64,000 nucleotides of DNA. It comes from Thozetella sp. PMI_491 (lineage: Eukaryota > Ascomycota > Sordariomycetes > Chaetosphaeriales > Chaetosphaeriaceae). This document shows, one piece after another, positions 55,740 through 64,000 of this stretch. The stretch's first letter is position 1. Every line of letters starts with the position of its first letter. The stretch is from assembly GCA_021432635.1 (NCBI GenBank), contig MU270053.1:279743-343742 (forward strand). The letters are read 5' to 3'. Both the position numbers and the translations under genes were made by a program. The notes under the pieces were generated by a model that was not told where the DNA came from, made no database searches, and was given only the letters and a program-made list of their open reading frames with translations.

Positions 55740-56705
55740 ATATCACAGCCACTCGCTCCTCGCCATTCGCGCGATACCCCTCCCATTCTTTACTCCATGG
55801 CTCCTAGGAACCACCATACGTTGAGATACCCGTCCGGACCACCTCCAGACAAATAGCAAAAATCTATCAAGCAGGAAAGATATCGGTAGTATGGCCTACT
55901 CTATCCAAAAGGAGCCTCTAATCTTCATTAGTGGAACAAAGCATCCACGACAAGGGATCGGACAGGCATGCCAATCAAGCACCCCAGTATACACCAGTAG
56001 CCGAAGTAGCTGAACAAGAAGCTCATGATACAATGTAGCTCCTGTTTGTTCGTTTGTTTGTTTCGTGGGGATTAAAAGGTCATCGACTCATCATATTTGC
56101 TATACTAGGCCATACAAAACTATATAGAGAGCTTGTAAGGCTAGTAGCGAGCGAAAGGGGTCAGCAACGAGCCGAAAGGTCCGTTGAGTGGCTCTCAAGC
56201 CTTCAAGCCTGGCTGGCCTCAGTGCCTCGCACTAGGCTACAAACATGCAGGTTATGCTATGCTCTAAGCCGCATTTTAACATCCAAGTGACGCCCCCAGA
56301 CAGTCGCCCTAAACTATGATAGACCTTGGGGGTCGCGCTCCACGCCACCTTCTGAACAGAGCCACAAAGCCTCGTGAGGACATCAACTAGCTACTTCTCT
56401 CGCACCGGGAGCTAGAAGATGTGAGGAAACCCATAAAACTGATTTTATCTGCCTGCTCGCCTACCGTTAAACACATTTTCGTGTGACACTATCTACATGC
56501 ATCTTGGTGGACCTTGGCAGGAGGTTAGTAGATAGCTAGGTACAAGCAAGTAGAAAGCCTCTCTCTCAACCCGGATCACGATTTAGGTGGGCTGGCTCGC
56601 AGGCATCAGGGGAGAACCGGCCCAGGTGCTGTAGTCCCCTGCCCCTTTAGAGTCCCGCGACCACGACAGGCATGCTTCCTGTTGCATGGCACCTGCGGCC
56701 CGCCT
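55740..56705. other. intergenic between convergent RFD gene and MKT1
   Basis: No gene is supported. The sequence is AT-richer than its neighbours, with a GTTTGTTCGTTTGTTTGTTTC patch near 56043. A 78-codon ORF at 56054 lacks any domain. Confidence 0.4.
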
Positions 56706-59128
56706 TTACTTCCGGACCTCAATGAATTTGGCGGCGCTCTCCCACACAGCACGATCTGCCGCTGACAAGTCGTCCTTGGCGACCGCCTTAATGCCCACAG
56801 ACAATGCGTCGAAGAAGGCATAAAAAATTTCCAGGTCCTCCGAGAAGTTAGTCGCGTACGGGAGGTAGGTACCAGGGAACTGCTCCTTCTTCTGCGCCTT
56901 GAGCTCGGCACTGTCCGAGGGACTAACGTCGTCCAAGAAGGTCTTGACAGCGATGCCTAGAGCGACGTCGGGATCGTAGAGGAAGGGGAGCCTGCGCCAG
57001 GATTAGCCACAAATAAACCTCAAAAAGTGTGACCCATGAAACTCACTTGTGGCTGACTGCCCAGTTATCATGCTTGTCACGGCGGACCTGGGCATGCATA
57101 TACATGGACGCAAGGAGCGACTCGATGAGGTCTCGGTTGGCAGCCCTGGTTTCGGACGCGAGAGAACGGAAGGCGAGCAAGTTCTTGCTCAGAGGCCCCG
57201 TGTAGCCATTTGCCTCGTGGCGCAGCTTGAGAAGCGATGCGATCCGGCTGATGAGAAGCAGGCTGTCCTGATCCCCGTCGCTGCCGTTCATGGGTAGACC
57301 GCGTAGTTCCTCGTGCCTATTCCGAGCATTGAGGATATCGAATCGGAGGAGCTCAAATGCTATCACCATCGTCTCGACGAGGTTAGGGATGCCAGGATAC
57401 TTCTTGATGGTTGGCTCCAAGGCAGCAATCGCAGCAACCAAAGCAGCCCCCCAAGGCGTAAGAACATGCTTGTCGTCCACATAGCCCCGGATATGGAAGA
57501 ACCGCCAAAGGCAGACCGTGATTATCTGGTCAGCGGTCTCCAAGCGGGGTGGTTTGCCCTTGCCGTCGGTCAGGGTTGACTCGGCAGTCTTGGGGTTCTG
57601 GAGAGCGAGCAGCTCCGAAGAAATGCTGCCGGCACTGAAGCCAGAGTTCTGCTTCGTGAGCAAGGAGGCATCAATCGTCCAATTTCCAGCCTTGGGCGCA
57701 GAACCCGCCTTCGCCTCCCTGTCCCATAGCGAGTAGGTATAGCTACGGTCGTACCACAGCTTCATAGAGATCTTCTTGAAGCCGATGCCCCGATTCAGCC
57801 TTGGGATCATAAGACCTAGTGAAGCCTCCTTCGTGCCGGTCAATTGGCGGGTGATCAGTTTCTTGTACTCATCCGATGCGACGCCATCTAGAGTGGGCAG
57901 GATGTGGTGCTGGCCGTGTGTTATCCAGCTCAATACACGCGGCCCGATGAGACCAGTGTTGAGGTAGTGGTACAGCTCAGAAGGAAGCTGGAGCCCAAGA
58001 TACTCATGGTTGTCGCTCGTCAGGCGTTCGTAGTCGTTCACCTTTACCTCGCCGCTCTCGGCAATGTAAATGAAGTGGTCGACTACCATCCGCGCCTTAC
58101 GGTACTTGTCCAGCCAGTTTGGATCATGAGCCTTGAGGATATCATTGAACGAAGTGCAGGCTACAGCAACTGACTTCTCCGAAGTTCTCAGAATGTTGAC
58201 GGCATCCGCAATGCTAAATGGCTGCGCCTTGATGATGGAAGGATCCTGGAGCGGAGGGAAAGGGGAGAGGAAAGAAGTCCCCGAGAGGAGGAAGGCATCC
58301 ACGAAGAGCAGCTCGCTCACATTCAGAGCCTTCAAGAGGTGCTTCTTCGAGATGGCTGTGACAACTTTGGTATCCCAGTCGATCGATCGGATGATGCTAT
58401 CCTTGATGGGGTAGAGGAACAGCTCCTGAGCCCCCATTATGCCGCCGACCTGCTCCGAGTCAATCATATCGAAGTAGGCTAGCTGCAAGTCGCGTTAGCA
58501 ATGTACCGCTTTGTCTAGGCGCACAAGAGACACACCTGCGCAGAGGCGTTGTATGGGGGGGTGAGAAAGTGCAACTCTCTCCGTTTGAGAATGTCCTGGA
58601 GCATAGGGTATAGAGCCTGAGGTTGGAAGGAGCCTGCAGCTGGTCAATATGGCGAGCTCGCCGACTGCTTTTTCGACACAAACATACTTGAGTTTGAACC
58701 AAAGGCCGAAACAGCTTCCTCGGCCCGGCCGTTGAAGTAGAGCTCCCAGGCTTGATCAGTCTTCTCGTTGGCCCGGCGTCCGCGCATGACGGTAATCTCA
58801 TCCTGCCCGGCGACAACCTGCCCGTCGAAGACAAAAAGCGGTATGATCCGGTGGGCCTTCCATTGGTCCAAGTCTGCCTCGATATGAGTCTGGATTCCGG
58901 TCAAGCCACCAAGGGCGGAGAGGAGGGGTTCGTGGTAGGGCGAGTTGTCGAGGAACAGCTGAAGGTAGTAGGTCGCATCGACGGCGATCGCGCAGTCCTC
59001 AATCTCCGAGACGGCGTGGTTCCTGTATCGCACTGGGTCAGCACCGCGCAGCAAAATGAGGAGATTAGAGGCAGGGAAACTTACACTGTCTGGTCATTGA
59101 GCCAGTTGTCATCCTCGAGGGCTACCAT
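56706..59128 (-). CDS. MKT1: Mkt1-like XPG-domain post-transcriptional regulator
   Basis: Mkt1 has an XPG/FEN-type fold and, with Pbp1, controls translation and stability of selected mRNAs in the cytoplasm. Five exons, minus strand: 59128-59085, 59022-58688, 58633-58536, 58482-57047 and 56991-56706, 732 aa, all phases consistent. The N-terminus MVALEDDNWLNDQTV is followed by the XPG N-region (AIAVDATYYLQLFLDN, IPLFVFDGQVVAGQDE), the XPG I-region (LHFLTPPYNASAQ|LAYFDMIDSEQVGGIMGAQE) and the Mkt1 central and C-terminal helical domains (VLSWITHGQHHILPTLDGVA, LPFLYDPDVALGIAVKTFLD). Ends in DLSAADRAVWESAAKFIEVR. In Mkt1 several nuclease acidic residues are replaced; I did not check each here. The 44-nt first exon is supported by a GTAAGT donor and matching phase. 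Confidence 0.9.
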
Positions 59129-60561
59129 TTTTGCCTGTTAGCGCCGCTGTGGATGGCCAAGCTATAGAGAAGACGAATCCGGGAAGACTGGATAGGAGGT
59201 AAAGAAGAGAAGGTGCGGATGATGGAAGGTTTGCACAACGTTGGCGCTGGTGGTAGGTCGCGGTCGTGGGCTCACGCGACCGCCTTGCGGCCGCAGGACC
59301 AGACCTGAAGCCTCGGGAGGTGGGGAGTGTTCAGGGGCAACGCCGCGTGTTGTCGCTGGCTACGGACGGCAGCAGTTCTGCGTCGAATGTTCTTTCCAGA
59401 GGTGGGACGGGGGAAGACTCGGACTATGTGGGCTAGATGCGCTGCTATGTTGGCTCGCTATGGAAGCTCTAGAGGGTTCCTGCGGCAGGGCGAGGCGACT
59501 TAAGGCGTCCAAGGTCGACAGCTATAGAAACCTTTGTTGACTGTTGCGCCAATGCCCGATGAGGGCGGCAGGGAACGAAAAGAAATGCGTCAAGGGCATT
59601 TACGGGGAGGCAACTCACTCGGCATCTTGACGGCAGGTTCGTGGTGTTGGGGGCGATCCCCACAAGGATTTGAGGCACGGGAGACTTGGAGCTCGCGAGA
59701 GCTCGCAAGAAGCGAGCTGAGGGACCCTTTTAGTGGAGCTCAAACTCCCTCAGACGATTCACGAGGCCAGCGTCGGGGAAGACGAGCAAGGAAAACCGGC
59801 AAAGACTTCAAGGAGCGACTGAGAGCTTGTCAACTACACCGCTAGGCACTGGCCATCATCCAGGACAACGAGTCCAAACGTGAGGCGCTGGGGCGAGAAG
59901 ATAGAAGGGGGGGAGAAAAACAGAAACAGAGCTCTAGAACTTGCGTCAGGCTCGACAAAATGTTGGAAAGTGTGCAATTGGCCTCCCGGTGCGAGTGGCC
60001 TGTGCGGCAGGAGCAGGGGCCTCACCTAGTGCCGTTTGGACGCCCCTGTTTCCGCTTGTGGCTGTGTCGCCACACGCCCTCGCCAGCATGGCCAGGTATC
60101 TGTGGCTAGTGCTGTTGCTGACCTCGCTTCCTGCCGGCAGACTCGTACAGACCACCAAAACGGGAAGGGGAGCTCGTTAGCTACGTAGGTCGGGCAAGAT
60201 ATGTAGTTATTCCGCGGCCGGGAAAAGCTATGAGAAAGTGCCTGTCATGTGATTACGCGCATAGGACCTATCACCATATCCTTTGGTGTTGGGTGGGGTT
60301 ATATTCCCTATGGAAGTGTATCTAGTTGAGCAAGCCAAAGACGGTCTTAGTGAAACTGGGGTATTTGATGCTCCCTCTCCTCTCCTTAAACATAATAATA
60401 AAAATGGCTCCAATGATCGTAGAGAAATTACGAAAGTCCAGTTAAAAGGATAGGGCGATGGCCTTTGTTCTTTCTTCTTGTTCGACCATGCAATGCATAA
60501 TGTGCCGAGACCGTATGTCGTGAATTCGTCGTCCTATTCCCACGCTAGCGGCGGCCACTGT
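59129..60561. other. intergenic, MKT1 5' to KAR9-like 3'
   Basis: No gene is supported. This is MKT1 promoter and KAR9 3' flank. ORFs at 59241-59540, 59534-59845 and 59941-60180 have no domain and irregular codon use. Confidence 0.4.
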
Positions 60562-63045
60562 TCAAGTTTGTTTCTTGAAGAGCCGCCGGGTTCCTCCAAC
60601 CTTGCCAATCTCGCCGAAGCCGGCCCCAGGGGGCTGTTCTGGTGGCTTCCGTTCGCCACTGGCAATGCGTACCTTCTCCTTGACACTCTCCACCCATGCT
60701 TTACTCTCATCGCTCATCTCGATGTGCTTAGCCCGAGGCCCGGCCATGCCCAAGGAGCTATCATCCTCTGTCCAGCTAAGACGGGAGCTAGACCTTGACC
60801 GTGTCGAGGTTCCGGAAGAGGGCGTCTCGTTTGCGTTGTTGGCTACAGCCGTCAGAGGCGTCTTCGGCAGTTTGGCGCCCAAGTCCTCCCCTGTGTTCCT
60901 CCTAGTCTTGCGGACTTGGAGCGGCGTGACCGGGGACTCGAGGGCAGAGGTCGGGCGGCTTGGCGGACTGGATGAGCCTCTCCTCATCGAGACGCGGGGA
61001 AGGCCCGTCACCTCGACCTTCCCTTCCCCGCCTGATCGGCGACCGTGATGGCTTGCATATTCCTTCAGGTACTCTCCCAGATCTGCCCAGCCTCCACCAA
61101 CTCGGACCATGACGCGCTCGCCATTCTCGCCAACGCACCGGATCAGGAGTTTGATGGGGGCCTCCCCGTTGGACCTCGAGAGGTGATAGATCTTGACCTC
61201 CCCGTGGCTTCCTCGGTTCCGTTGCCGCGAGGTTCGACCGAACGCCGGAGCCAGAAGGAACGAGGGAGTCCCGGCACGTGATGATGTCGTGGACAGGCTG
61301 GAGTGGCTGCGCGGGAAGCGATCTGCGGTGGAGGACCTCGTGTACGTCGACGTAGGCATCTTGAAGTCTGGCGGGTTCAGGTTGATCGACGGTGGCCCAG
61401 ACGTGAGCCGGATCTTAGCCGGCACACTTTCGAGAATTTGGCTGATCTGCTGCTGGAGTTGGTCGTCCGCAGCGGAAGTACTAATCTTATCCGGACTCCC
61501 AATTGGTGTTTTGGGAGGCGATTCGTCGTCTGGTAGTTCCGTCACCGTGGGCATATCATTGAAGCTCACGGATACCGATCTAGTACTAGATCGGAACGTT
61601 GGCGGTGAGCTGACCGGACTCATCTCCTCGCTCGGTGTGGCTTCTCTCTCGGTATCCCGATGACGGGGGCGTTCGGGGGTGCCGTGGTCGGGCAGGTCGC
61701 TAGAGAAAGTGATGATGCCGACCTCAGAGCCATGGAGTATGGTTGAAGTTGTCGAGGCGTCACTCCCGCTTCTGGGGCGCGGCAAAGGGGGGAGATCCGG
61801 TTCAGGTGTGTCGTCCTCTGTTTCGCCGAGCTCGCCTATGATATCTGTATCTTCCACCTCGATGATTGGCGAAGGTTCAAGAACCGGAACTGGGGGCTGC
61901 TCCTTCGGTGGATCTGACAGATCTTCTGGTCCATCAAAAGTGGCGACGTCTTGGCATTCTGTTTCGGCCCGCCCCATTGCAGTCCACTCGGCTTCCCGGG
62001 CTTTGCGTTCAGCAAGAGCGACCCAGTCACCATATTGCTGCTCGAGGGAGTCCATCCGGTCAATCCAGTGCTCGGGCAAGGTATCCTGGGCACCCTCCAG
62101 GGCGTCAAGCATGGAATCTAAGTGTCGGCCTGCTCTTGACACCTTGACGTCCAAAATGGATTTCAGAACCTCAAAATCCTGTCGAGATAGTGTGGACAAG
62201 TCTACCTGTGGCGCCACACCGTTTGAAGACTGCGACCCCGCGCTATCCTGCTGGCCGGGGTCGAGAGCCTCTCGGGCGGACCGCAGAGAAATCTCGGCAT
62301 CCTCCAGTGCAGAAACGAAAGGGGTCGTCCTTTTCAGCACCGTCAGCCGTATACCCCACGCATTCATGAGCCTGTTTAACCTAGAGAGGTTTGGCAGGGC
62401 CTGCAAAATAGTTGCTGTGATGAGTGCTGTCAAGTCGTCCATCATGTTATATGACAGGGACGAAGCCACGACACGGGCCGTATCCGACATAGGGGTGCCC
62501 GGCCGAGAGAGTGGCATGATGTGGTTGTACAGGACGTGGGACTTGATCTCTTCCAAGTCGAGCTGCTCCATCTCGTGTGATATCTCGTCAATACGTTCTA
62601 GGTACCGAGTGACATCCGACGCCAGGAAGGACCCCATGTACTTCTTCTGCATGGTAGAGGACGGGTCTGCCGTGGCAGGTAGAGAGCCCTCCGATCGTGA
62701 GAGTCTCCTCCTCCGTGTCCCCGGCAACTCGAAGGCCGCCGGGGCGCCCCCCGCAGGCCAAGGCCATGCTGAAAGCTCCTCCAGCCATTCGTGAATCTTC
62801 TGAGATGCCAGGGCCGTCCGCAAGGCAAACGACTGCTCGGCGGGGGTCGTAGCGTCCATGCACTCCTTCAACGCGCCGGATGGGTTCTGGAAGACCGCGA
62901 CGGCGGTGCTGGGCGAGAGGCGGGCCAGGAGGTCGTCTGTCGTTCGTTGGCGGGTGGGAGAGGCGGAGGTCGAGCGCAGCTGACGTCCTCGGGGCGCGAG
63001 GTGCTTGGTGGGCTGGAGAGAGGGTGGATCCATGATTGTTGACAT
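60562..63045 (-). CDS. KAR9: KAR9/GAS2-domain microtubule-associated protein
   Basis: KAR9-type proteins link cytoplasmic microtubule tips to actin cables for spindle and nuclear positioning. Single exon, 827 aa. Residues about 30-390 fit the helical KAR9 domain (FALRTALASQKIHEWLEELS, VTRYLERIDEISHEMEQLD, LTALITATILQALPNLSRLN, LDSMLDALEGAQDTLPEHW). A long disordered Ser/Pro/Asp-rich region follows. Near residues 625-685 is a GAS2/GAR microtubule-binding domain (EVKIYHLSRSNGEAPIKLLI, VMVRVGGGWADLGEYLKEYA). The C-terminus is basic (KVGGTRRLFKKQT), which also suits microtubule binding. The alternative start MDPPSLQP is four residues in. Frame integrity is good; a 371-codon antisense ORF is a shadow. 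Confidence 0.88.
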   Translation of the reverse strand: MSTIMDPPSLQPTKHLAPRGRQLRSTSASPTRQRTTDDLLARLSPSTAVAVFQNPSGALKECMDATTPAEQSFALRTALASQKIHEWLEELSAWPWPAGGAPAAFELPGTRRRRLSRSEGSLPATADPSSTMQKKYMGSFLASDVTRYLERIDEISHEMEQLDLEEIKSHVLYNHIMPLSRPGTPMSDTARVVASSLSYNMMDDLTALITATILQALPNLSRLNRLMNAWGIRLTVLKRTTPFVSALEDAEISLRSAREALDPGQQDSAGSQSSNGVAPQVDLSTLSRQDFEVLKSILDVKVSRAGRHLDSMLDALEGAQDTLPEHWIDRMDSLEQQYGDWVALAERKAREAEWTAMGRAETECQDVATFDGPEDLSDPPKEQPPVPVLEPSPIIEVEDTDIIGELGETEDDTPEPDLPPLPRPRSGSDASTTSTILHGSEVGIITFSSDLPDHGTPERPRHRDTEREATPSEEMSPVSSPPTFRSSTRSVSVSFNDMPTVTELPDDESPPKTPIGSPDKISTSAADDQLQQQISQILESVPAKIRLTSGPPSINLNPPDFKMPTSTYTRSSTADRFPRSHSSLSTTSSRAGTPSFLLAPAFGRTSRQRNRGSHGEVKIYHLSRSNGEAPIKLLIRCVGENGERVMVRVGGGWADLGEYLKEYASHHGRRSGGEGKVEVTGLPRVSMRRGSSSPPSRPTSALESPVTPLQVRKTRRNTGEDLGAKLPKTPLTAVANNANETPSSGTSTRSRSSSRLSWTEDDSSLGMAGPRAKHIEMSDESKAWVESVKEKVRIASGERKPPEQPPGAGFGEIGKVGGTRRLFKKQT

Positions 63046-64000
63046 TGTTGCGGTCTGTGGTCGTTAGTTAACGGGTAGAGAAGCCTTTCGTTATGAGTTC
63101 CATCAAAAAGAGCAATGTGGGCCGATTCGACGTGCGTCGCAGTTGAAGTTAAAAGGAAGGACGCCTGATCAACGGCAGTCTCTGCTCTCCGGGATCGTAT
63201 CTCTCCAGTTGCTTCCTTCCGTCTCTGGCGCCCCAATGCAATGTCTCGCCCCGCCGTGTCGCACTCGTCCCTGCCAAAGAAAGCTCTAGAGCGTAGAGAT
63301 CCCGAGTCGACAGATTCCTACTTAGCAGACGCTTGGGGCCGATAGCATCGTGCGAAGGGGCCGGAATGGGGGAGGGAAGCTTCGTAGGTCTGTCTAGTAG
63401 TTCCCAGAAGCTGCACGGCTGGCTATGTCTCTCAAAGCGCCAACCAGGAAAGACATTGTTGGACAAGGCGGCGACCAAGCTCTTTGTCGTGAGACCGTAG
63501 GCGCATCATGGAGGAATCGGTTAGGCACGGACGCAGAGCATGGTGAGGCTGACGAAGGTGGTTCGTTGGTCGGGTAAGAAAAAAAGAAACAAGTCGATGG
63601 TTCGAGCGGAATAGGGAGTAGGTGATACCGGCGATGCAGTACGGCCGAAAGAAAAGACAAGCGATTTAAAAAAGAGATATAGTAGGCAAGGAGGGGAATG
63701 CGCCTGATGGATCTGTTTCATCCAAACGAGGCGCCAAAGAAGCGGAAGGGGGCAGAGCACGAAAGGAAACGCGGGTAAAAAAGGATGGAGATCTCGGGCC
63801 AGAGAATTGATTCGCCCAGAGATCTGATTTTATTATGAGCCATGCATTATCCTTTATGCATCGCATCGCCAGCGAAGAAACCTGACAGGGAAATACTTGT
63901 TATGGCCAACGCCTCAGCCAGACCCGGCCTAGCGCCGTCCAGGGCGGACAGCCCTGGCAGAACCCACAGCTTGAAGCCTCAGGCTACAAGGCCAACCGAC
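63046..64000. other. upstream region of KAR9-like gene to window end
   Basis: No gene is supported. Short ORFs on the minus strand (62868-63236, 63149-63478, 63394-63760) overlap in different frames and read as leader or promoter sequence. Nothing recognisable starts before the right edge. Confidence 0.4.

Noticed and set aside
61679-62794. 371-codon plus-strand ORF
   Set aside because: It is a shadow of the KAR9-like gene; Ser/Arg-rich with no family.
1-64000. CRISPR arrays, biosynthetic gene clusters, intact transposons or viral genes
   Set aside because: No regularly spaced direct repeats, no PKS/NRPS/terpene synthase motifs, and no transposase, integrase or reverse-transcriptase motifs were seen in any reading frame.

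Overview
The window is nuclear DNA of a filamentous ascomycete. Genes are GC-rich and widely spaced. They are interrupted by short introns (about 50-140 nt) with GTRNGT-like donors, CTRAC/CTAAC branch points and YAG acceptors. The families present are typical of Pezizomycotina: NMR1/NmrA, GtaA-type glutaminase, KAR9 with a GAS2 domain, and a DNMT1-RFD zinc-finger protein. A nearly pure A+T block at the left edge looks like repeat-induced point mutation (RIP). Sordariomycetes, probably Sordariales, is my inference from protein similarity recalled from memory; no search was run.

Layout. 1-1243: AT block and gene-poor flank. 1244-7295: DNA-repair pair RAD7 (-) and RAD16 (+), divergent across 890 bp. 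8832-11407: secreted glutaminase-like protein. 12395-13799: RRM/Gly-Arg-rich RNA-binding protein. 15801-16931: orphan gene. 16932-21393: 4.5 kb without a convincing gene. 21394-25964: ABCC/MRP transporter. 27611-28705 (-): CSI2-like membrane protein. 30053-31063: FCF1/UTP24, with a one-base reading-frame conflict at its second intron. 31888-34641: Zn2Cys6 transcription factor, six exons. 34642-39595: 5 kb gene-free leader region. 39596-40957: NMR1-like nitrogen regulator. 42267-43086 (-) and 43583-44311 (+): ERG2 sterol isomerase and exosome subunit CSL4, divergent. 45703-46488: Arg/Tyr/Ser-rich protein. 47377-48102 (-): TPR-like hypothetical. 49700-50608: Sec2-type Rab exchange factor. 51215-52659 (-): PUS4/TruB pseudouridine synthase with a GC-AG intron. 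53492-55739: replication-foci-domain plus zinc-finger protein, a Raf2/DIM-7-type candidate. 56706-59128 (-): MKT1-like. 60562-63045 (-): KAR9/GAS2 microtubule protein.

Most genes are ordinary housekeeping functions: nucleotide excision repair, ribosome biogenesis, RNA decay, tRNA modification, ergosterol synthesis, secretion and spindle positioning. There is no biosynthetic gene cluster, no intact transposon and no prokaryote-type system. The points most worth checking are the RAD7-RAD16 head-to-head pair, the FCF1 splice conflict, the RFD/zinc-finger gene, the non-canonical or alternative splice sites, and the large gene-free region before the nitrogen regulator. Exon boundaries were worked out by hand from splice consensus and reading-frame agreement.
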